NCBI GenBank assembly: GCA_023436075.1
Contig: JAEZKS010000247.1
Coordinates: 1 to 10,312, forward strand
Source of the DNA: Methanobacteriota archaeon
Lineage (GTDB): Archaea; Halobacteriota; Methanocellia; Methanocellales; Methanocellaceae
Direction of reading: 5' to 3'
DNA: 10,312 nt
The position numbers and the translations under genes are program-made. The notes under the pieces were generated by a model that did not search any database, was not told where the DNA came from, and worked only from the letters and a program-made list of their open reading frames with translations. The first letter of the stretch is position 1, and each line of letters begins with the position of its first letter. Shown one piece after another: positions 6,935 to 10,312 of this stretch.

Positions 6935-6965
6935 GTCATCATGCGCCTGATGACACTTCAGATAA
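6935..6965 (-). promoter_or_regulatory. thyA: Thymidylate synthase promoter region with inverted repeat
   Basis: GTCATCATGCGCCTGATGAC (6935-6954) has perfect 7-bp arms around a 6-bp spacer. On the minus strand a weak TATA-like CTTATC lies just upstream (about 6958-6965), which would put the start of transcription near 6936, at the downstream edge of the repeat. The repeat could be an operator or, if transcribed, a small leader hairpin just ahead of the ribosome-binding site. The TATA match is weak. Confidence 0.35.
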
Positions 6966-7080
6966 GCGCTGAAAAGACTTTAACCTTTGGTTACGGGGTC
7001 ATGATATCTTACAGGAATGCTTTTGGACTCATGAACCGGCCGGGCAATCGTCGTATAGTCTGTCCATTGCTTTCACGTGT

Positions 7081-7123
7081 GCGCGTGACCGGGCCGCCGG
7101 GCCCTCGTGTTAAGGCCGCCGGG
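7081..7123. repeat. 43-bp direct repeat, left copy
   Basis: This stretch begins GCGCGTGACCGG and runs into the 22-bp tandem units. It matches 7459-7501 at 38 of 43 positions in the same orientation. The two copies bracket the long palindrome at 7188-7403, as if a repeat array had been split by it. Confidence 0.75.
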
Positions 7124-7154
7124 CCCTCGTGTTAAGGCCGCCGGGCTCTCATGT
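7092..7154. repeat. GC-rich 22-bp tandem repeat, 2.9 copies
   Basis: Two identical 22-bp units (7092-7113 and 7114-7135) begin GGCCGCCGGGCCC and end TCGTGTTAA. A third, decayed partial copy (7136-7154) has GGGCTCTCATG in place of GGGCCCTCGTG. The GGGCCC core is self-complementary. Confidence 0.85.
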
Positions 7155-7187
7155 CTGCTACCGTGCCTCGAAGCCTGTAAGTTAGCT

Positions 7188-7403
7188 CGTCTCCTTGGCT
7201 CCGGATCTCTTTAGCTCCTTATAAAAAGTCGTTCTCCTCTTCTCTTTTTCCTCTTATACTCTACCGCTGCTCCGCGTCCTACTCTGCTCAGCGACGGGAG
7301 ACGAGGAGGAAAACGGAGTTGCGGTAGAGACCGGGAGTTTAAAGAAGAAAAGGAGTACGATTTTTTAACAAGGAGCAAAGGAGATCCGGAGCCAGAGAGG
7401 ACG
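7188..7403. repeat. Long imperfect palindrome (about 216 bp)
   Basis: The left arm starts CGTCTCCTTGGCTCCGGATC. The reverse complement of the right arm (ending near 7403) reads CGTCCTCTCTGGCTCCGGATC, and the match continues through TTTGCTCCTT, TAAAAA, TCGT.CTCC and CTCTACCGC on both sides, with small gaps, to a centre near 7285-7300. The right arm has GGAG at 7372, 7380 and 7388, an 8-nt phase that recalls the 9-nt phased GAG motifs of the palindrome at 6056-6230. A hairpin of about 100 bp per arm could form in DNA or RNA. It has no coding content; a non-autonomous mobile hairpin element is the likeliest reading. Confidence 0.75.
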
Positions 7404-7458
7404 CTTCTCATGGTTTGAAAATCACCGCATTTCCCGGCGATAAAAAACGAACACAAGC

Positions 7459-7501
7459 GCGCGTGACCGGAACGCTGGGCCTTCGTGTTAAGGCTGCCGG
7501 G
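7459..7501. repeat. 43-bp direct repeat, right copy
   Basis: Same-orientation, slightly diverged copy (5 substitutions) of 7081-7123, again starting GCGCGTGACCGG and including TCGTGTTAAGGC. It stands alone, without the following tandem units. Confidence 0.75.
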
Positions 7502-7566
7502 GCATATATAGTATTTTATTTCAAGAACTCTCCGCAGGAATACTTTCACTATGCTCTTGGTCCAGG

Positions 7567-7573
7567 TATATAA
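7567..7573 (+). promoter_or_regulatory. Strong TATA-like box with no gene directly downstream
   Basis: TATATAA in the context GGTATATAAGCCCC is the best plus-strand TATA match in the window. The predicted start of transcription, about 25 bases on, is near 7595, immediately before two strong hairpins. No plus-strand protein gene follows, since the next gene is on the minus strand. Confidence 0.4.
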
Positions 7574-7594
7574 GCCCCTGAGTACAAGTAGGTA

Positions 7595-7720
7595 TCAGAA
7601 GTCGCAGTACTACACACGCCCTACACGGTTCAGGGCCAGGCTGTAGTACCGCACCCCAAATCCCAATTCGACTAATGGCCGGGGCTGCCCATCCCTATCC
7701 CTTTTTTCTCCGGCCATTAA
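7595..7720 (+). ncRNA. Candidate structured non-coding RNA
   Basis: Two nested or adjacent stems lie just downstream of a TATA box. The first pairs GTACTACA (7607-7614) with TGTAGTAC (7642-7649), extends by GC/GC past one mismatch, and contains an inner stem GCCCT/AGGGC (7618-7622 and 7632-7636). The second is a perfect 10-bp pair, TAATGGCCGG (7673-7682) with CCGGCCATTA (7710-7719), whose loop holds a T6 run (7702-7707). It does not resemble tRNA, 5S or a riboswitch that I know. The right hairpin may instead be the 3' end of the minus-strand kinase message, whose stop is at 7747. No family is assigned. Confidence 0.25.
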
Positions 7721-7746
7721 TTCCTTTCGCGTTGCCTGTACTCACG

Positions 7747-8841
7747 CTATTTGGACCCGTTTTTCTTGAACGTAATAGTGAACTCCGTGCCGTGGGAGGT
7801 GTCAAGGGTGGCCTGGCCGTCGAACTGGCTGGTCAGCATGTTCACGAGCTGAAGGCCGAGGGACTCGGTCTCGGCAAGGTCGAACCCCGGCGGTATGCCG
7901 ATCCCGTCATCACTCACGATGAGCTTGTAGTTCTCATCGTCTTGCAGCATGGCGATCTTTATGGCGCCGTCACGGCCTGCAGGGAAGGCGTACTTCAGCG
8001 CGTTGGTGACCAGCTCGTTGACGATGAGGCCGCAGGGGATGGCCCGGTCGGCGTCGAGATGCACGTTCTTCACGTCGACGTAGAGATTGATCCGGCCGCC
8101 TGTCCCGGCGTATGATCGGAACAGGTTCGCAGTCAGGCGCTCCACGTAGGGGCCGAAGTCGATGGTGCTGATGTCGTCCGACTGGTATAGCTTCTCGTGG
8201 ACGAGCGCCATGGTCCGGATGCGGTCCCGGCTCTCATGGAAGTGCTGTGCATCGCTGGGGTCGGCGAGGCACGTCGACTGGATGCTGAGCAGGCTGGAGA
8301 TCACCTGCAGGTTGTTCTTGACGCGGTGGTGGATCTCCTTGAGCATGACTTCTTTCTCATACAGCGACGCCCGGAGCCGTTCTTCCTCCTGCCGGCGCTT
8401 CGAGATGTCTCGTACTATGGCGACGGCGGTCGCTCTCCCGTCGAGCAGCGCATGACTGATGATGATCTCTACGGATATACTCACGCCATCCACTCTCTTC
8501 ATGACTGTCACGAAATCCTGGTGAGCTTCATGCCTGTCATGCGAGCTATCTGTCGTACATTTGACACTCTCGTCGAAGAAGTCGCTGATGCTCATCTTCA
8601 TCAGGGCATCGCGGCCGAGCCCGAGCCAGCGGCAGGCAGAGCCGCTGACGTCGATAATGCGACCGCTGTCCGCGTCGAGAATAAATATTGCATCGTCGCA
8701 ATAATTCATTATGGCGTGAAACTGCGCCAGTGCTGCGATCTCGTGCTGGATATTCGACACATGAGCGTCTGAGGACGCATCATCGTTTTTCCTGTCGGTT
8801 TCGTTCAGCCGTCGATGCGGGTTGCCCCGGTCAGAGTGCAT
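7747..8841 (-). CDS. PAS-domain sensor histidine kinase, HisKA_2 type
   Basis: A 364-residue soluble two-component kinase. A PAS domain covers about residues 38-150 (IMNYCDDAIFILDADSGRII through AIVRDISKRRQ). Next comes a HisKA_2 dimerisation/phosphoacceptor motif, LKEIHHRVKNNLQVISSLL (about 168-185, with the His at 171/172). The HATPase_c domain follows, with N box NELVTNALKYAFP (275-287), G1 DDGIGIP (311-317) and SLGLQLVNML. No transmembrane segment is present, so it likely senses a cytoplasmic signal; the PAS ligand is unknown. No response regulator is adjacent. The ATG at 8841 has GAGAGG almost touching it, too close for an ideal ribosome-binding site. A short upstream reading frame overlaps the start and may couple translation. 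Confidence 0.93.
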   Translation of the reverse strand: MHSDRGNPHRRLNETDRKNDDASSDAHVSNIQHEIAALAQFHAIMNYCDDAIFILDADSGRIIDVSGSACRWLGLGRDALMKMSISDFFDESVKCTTDSSHDRHEAHQDFVTVMKRVDGVSISVEIIISHALLDGRATAVAIVRDISKRRQEEERLRASLYEKEVMLKEIHHRVKNNLQVISSLLSIQSTCLADPSDAQHFHESRDRIRTMALVHEKLYQSDDISTIDFGPYVERLTANLFRSYAGTGGRINLYVDVKNVHLDADRAIPCGLIVNELVTNALKYAFPAGRDGAIKIAMLQDDENYKLIVSDDGIGIPPGFDLAETESLGLQLVNMLTSQFDGQATLDTSHGTEFTITFKKNGSK

Positions 8842-8884
8842 GCCTCTCGGTCACTTCCGCATCGTAAATCTCTCTACTCGCCAT
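8831..8884 (-). other. Possible 17-codon upstream ORF overlapping the kinase start
   Basis: ATG at 8884, preceded by GGGGGG at 7 nt spacing, encodes MASREIYDAEVTERHAL. Its TGA (8833-8831) overlaps the first codons of the kinase (ATG at 8841). The better-placed ribosome-binding site belongs to this short frame rather than to the kinase, so it may be a translated leader. It is too short for composition to prove coding. Confidence 0.25.
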
Positions 8885-8893
8885 CGCTATTCC

Positions 8894-8971
8894 CCCCATA
8901 TAATAGGCTATCAACGCTTCATATCTAAGCGGCTATCGACCGACTATATAAAACCTGATACTATATAAAAC
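8894..8971 (-). promoter_or_regulatory. Kinase promoter region with three TATA-like boxes
   Basis: On the minus strand TTATATG lies at about 8898-8904, and two copies of GTTTTATATAGT lie at 8954-8943 and 8971-8960 as a 17-bp direct repeat. The distal boxes would give a leader that includes the 17-codon upstream frame; the proximal box would start the message inside that frame. GGCTATC also occurs twice, 25 bp apart (8906 and 8931). Which box is used cannot be told from sequence. Confidence 0.4.
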
Positions 8972-8982
8972 TTAATAAATAG

Positions 8983-9018
8983 TGAAAAACATTGCTCGCC
9001 TGATTTTAAAACGATCAG
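8983..9018 (-). terminator. Probable T-rich terminator of the membrane protein gene
   Basis: After the stop codon at 9028 the minus strand reads CTGAT, a 9-nt loop and ATCAG (9018-9000), with a TTTT run in the loop and TTTTT at 8988-8984. The stem is only 5 bp, so the T-runs are the stronger evidence. Confidence 0.35.
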
Positions 9019-9027
9019 ATAAGCCAC

Positions 9028-9534
9028 TCAGGAGCGAGCGCGATCTTTACTGCGTAAAAACAGTCGTGCGAGCACCGCATAAGCGACTCCCCCGGCGATC
9101 GACAGCATCAGCCCGGTCAAGGCATAAAGCAAGTACAGGAAAAACAACGAGAACTGCGTGCCAAACAAGTTCTGATATCTTTCAGGCGTGTTGATGAAGG
9201 TGATCAGTAATATGAACAGTATTAGCACGGTAGCCATGCTCAGCGGGACCCCTGCTGCCAGGGACGAAGCGAGAATGGTTCCCCTTATTGATTTTATTAC
9301 TCTCCGGGATGCCCAGGCTGCAAGAGCCCCCAGGACTGCGAGAATAACGAGTAAGGCCAGGAGGAAAAATGCCCATGGGGCGATGCCGACCATGAAGCTG
9401 TCATAGTTCCGGGGTATCCGGTTATATTCCTGCATTTCAAGGTATGCCATGTAGGCGGACAGGAGAAACAGGATTACAATGGCGGGGATGCTCGCCAGGC
9501 CGATCAGGATCGATCTCTTGTAGATTGGATTCAT
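9028..9534 (-). CDS. Hypothetical four-helix integral membrane protein
   Basis: A 168-residue hydrophobic protein with four predicted membrane segments at about 8-29 (ILIGLASIPAIVILFLLSAY), 50-73 (IAPWAFFLLALLVILAVLGA), 86-113 (ILASSLAAGVPLSMATVLIL) and 126-158 (SLFFLYLLYALTGLMLSIAG). Loops are short; Arg/Lys clusters after helix 2 (SRRVIKSIRG) and at the C-terminus (RLFLRSKDRARS) suggest both face the cytoplasm. No signal peptide cleavage site, catalytic motif or recognised family is seen. The ATG at 9534 lacks a Shine-Dalgarno, but TATTTATT and TTTAAG lie upstream at about 9549-9575, so a short or absent leader is plausible. It is transcribed in the same direction as the kinase gene but separated from it by a T-rich terminator and the kinase promoter, so it is probably its own unit. 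Confidence 0.8.
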   Translation of the reverse strand: MNPIYKRSILIGLASIPAIVILFLLSAYMAYLEMQEYNRIPRNYDSFMVGIAPWAFFLLALLVILAVLGALAAWASRRVIKSIRGTILASSLAAGVPLSMATVLILFILLITFINTPERYQNLFGTQFSLFFLYLLYALTGLMLSIAGGVAYAVLARLFLRSKDRARS

Positions 9535-9728
9535 CGTGTAGCCCAGAATAAATAGTCGCTTTCAGGGCTTAAATTTCTCTTCGGGGTGAGATATGCTCTA
9601 TAAAGTATGTGGTAGGTATAGGCCATGTAATCATCGCATGCCCAACTATCATATGCGTTCTGCGCGCGAGCGGCAGCAGGGGCTCTACTTTATTACATAC
9701 TAGTGATAGTATTGCTATCAGTGATCTC
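9535..9728. promoter_or_regulatory. Divergent promoter region with inverted repeat
   Basis: This stretch separates the membrane protein gene (minus) from the last gene (plus). For the plus gene, CTTTATTACATAC (9688-9700) is a plausible TATA box about 30-40 bases before the ATG at 9729. Between them TGATAG-TATTG-CTATCA (9704-9720) is an inverted repeat with perfect 6-bp arms at the expected start of transcription. AT-rich TATA candidates for the minus gene lie at about 9549-9575. Confidence 0.35.
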
Positions 9729-10312
9729 ATGGACCGTATGGAACGGTGTGCGAAAATCGTCGAAGCGTTGCACGACAGACGCCCTCCGACAATGGTTCCC
9801 CTGGATGAGCTAGGACGGGGGAATGACAGGCCTGCGGCAGAATCGGTTTTAATGATCAAGGCTCTCGCGTACGATCTTGGCGTCCGGAACGATGACTGTA
9901 TCATTAAAGCCTGCGAGGAGGCAAAGCAGACCGATAGCGTCGATTGGGCAATCTGTAGCCACGTTGCTGTGGTATATGGTCACGAGGATGAAGAATTCGC
10001 TGATAGTGTTCTGACGATGGTCAACCAGCTCCTTCGTTATTGTAATGGGATTCACCTCGGCCTTAATTTTTTCGAAGGTGATCTTGAACGGGCTCTTAGC
10101 TATCGCCTGAAGAAGTTCGGCCTGCGCATAAAATTTACCGGCAGATATTGGAACAAGCCGTTCACAATCTCGCTATTCGACATAGAAACTGAGGCTGCAT
10201 TGGAAGAATCGACTTTTCAGTACAGCGATTATCAGAATCGTCGTGACATGCGTGAGATCATAGAATTGATCAACCACATGATTTCGGGCAGAGGTCTGAT
10301 CTTTTTCGAAGC
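9729..10312 (+). CDS. Unrecognised protein, 3' end outside window
   Basis: From the ATG at 9729 the frame is open without a stop to the window end (194 complete codons), so the gene continues to the right. It starts MDRMERCAKIVEALHDRRPP and includes the regularly built segment VLMIKALAYDLGVRNDDCII, a Cys-containing stretch (CSHVAVVYGHEDEEFADSVL), and ends in the window with ISGRGLIFFE. Composition is that of a soluble alpha/beta protein, with no membrane segment or familiar catalytic motif. GTGATCTC immediately precedes the ATG and could pair with 16S rRNA, and a TATA-like box lies about 35 bases upstream. The frame also stays open upstream to a GTG at 9609, but that would cover the promoter signals. 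I do not recognise the family; function is not assigned. Confidence 0.75.
   Translation, partial: MDRMERCAKIVEALHDRRPPTMVPLDELGRGNDRPAAESVLMIKALAYDLGVRNDDCIIKACEEAKQTDSVDWAICSHVAVVYGHEDEEFADSVLTMVNQLLRYCNGIHLGLNFFEGDLERALSYRLKKFGLRIKFTGRYWNKPFTISLFDIETEAALEESTFQYSDYQNRRDMREIIELINHMISGRGLIFFE

Larger units (their letters stand above)
6917..7746. other. 830-bp non-coding, repeat-rich intergenic region
   Basis: No convincing protein gene is present between the thymidylate synthase start and the end of the histidine kinase gene. A 112-codon open frame on the minus strand (7549-7211) lies over a long palindrome and has Ser/Arg/Lys-rich low-complexity sequence. In order the region holds the thyA promoter, a GC-rich 22-bp tandem repeat, a palindrome of about 216 bp, a distant copy of the GC-rich repeat, and a TATA box followed by two hairpins. 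It reads as a landing zone for small repeat elements with a possible RNA gene at its right end. Confidence 0.6.

Noticed and set aside
6948..6972. C/D box guide RNA
   Set aside because: TGATGA and CTGA are present but only about 20 bases apart with no C'/D' pair; the TGATGAC is better explained by the inverted repeat.
7092..7154. CRISPR-like array
   Set aside because: The 22-bp units abut directly with no spacers, and no cas gene is present.
7211..7549. 112-codon minus-strand open frame
   Set aside because: It lies over the long palindrome and the GC-rich repeat, and its translation is low-complexity Ser/Arg/Lys; no ribosome-binding site was noted.
7550..7648. 31-codon plus-strand frame starting at ATG 7553
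   Set aside because: There is no ribosome-binding site, it starts upstream of the TATA box, and it runs through the stem of the candidate RNA.
7595..7680. tRNA gene
   Set aside because: A GGTTCA-like T-loop string occurs, but there is no acceptor stem, D arm or anticodon arm that closes into a cloverleaf.
8197..8772. 191-codon plus-strand open frame
   Set aside because: It is antisense to the PAS and HisKA_2 coding of the kinase and has no recognisable domain.

Overview
The window looks like part of a methanogen-type euryarchaeal genome, perhaps Methanocellales or a relative. The clues are an archaeal-type thymidylate synthase, TATA-like boxes 25-40 bases ahead of several genes, archaeal Shine-Dalgarno motifs (GGTGAT, GGGG, GAGG), and PAS/HisKA_2 sensor kinases common in Methanomicrobia. 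The lineage is inferred; there is no rRNA or other marker here.

Layout. (1) 1-591: C-terminal end of a histidine kinase entering from the left. (2) 5032 down to 678, minus strand: a four-gene run of class I methyltransferase, GTP cyclohydrolase II fused to a BchC-like dehydrogenase, a 6-pyruvoyltetrahydropterin-synthase-like protein, and a GT4 glycosyltransferase. (3) 5201-5962, plus strand: a second methyltransferase, divergent from the run, with a perfect 14-bp palindrome between them. (4) 5963-6280: a 318-bp gap holding a long imperfect palindrome with 9-nt phased GAG motifs, then a hairpin-plus-T-run terminator. (5) 6281-6916, minus: thymidylate synthase. (6) 6917-7746: an 830-bp non-coding region with GC-rich 22-bp tandem repeats, a second very long palindrome, a distant copy of the repeat, and a TATA box followed by two strong hairpins (possible RNA gene). 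(7) 7747-8841, minus: PAS + HisKA_2 histidine kinase. (8) 9028-9534, minus: four-helix membrane protein. (9) 9729 to the right edge, plus: an unrecognised protein cut by the window.

The main biological interest is the 678-5032 run. It joins a GTP-ring-opening enzyme, a pterin-synthase fold, an oxidoreductase, a methyltransferase and a glycosyltransferase, which reads like a small pathway making a modified, possibly glycosylated pteridine or pyrimidine. GTP cyclohydrolase II is not the usual archaeal route to flavins or methanopterin. The cyclohydrolase residues look intact, whereas the pterin-synthase homologue lacks the usual catalytic Cys and one His, so its chemistry is probably not the textbook one. 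The product cannot be read from the sequence.
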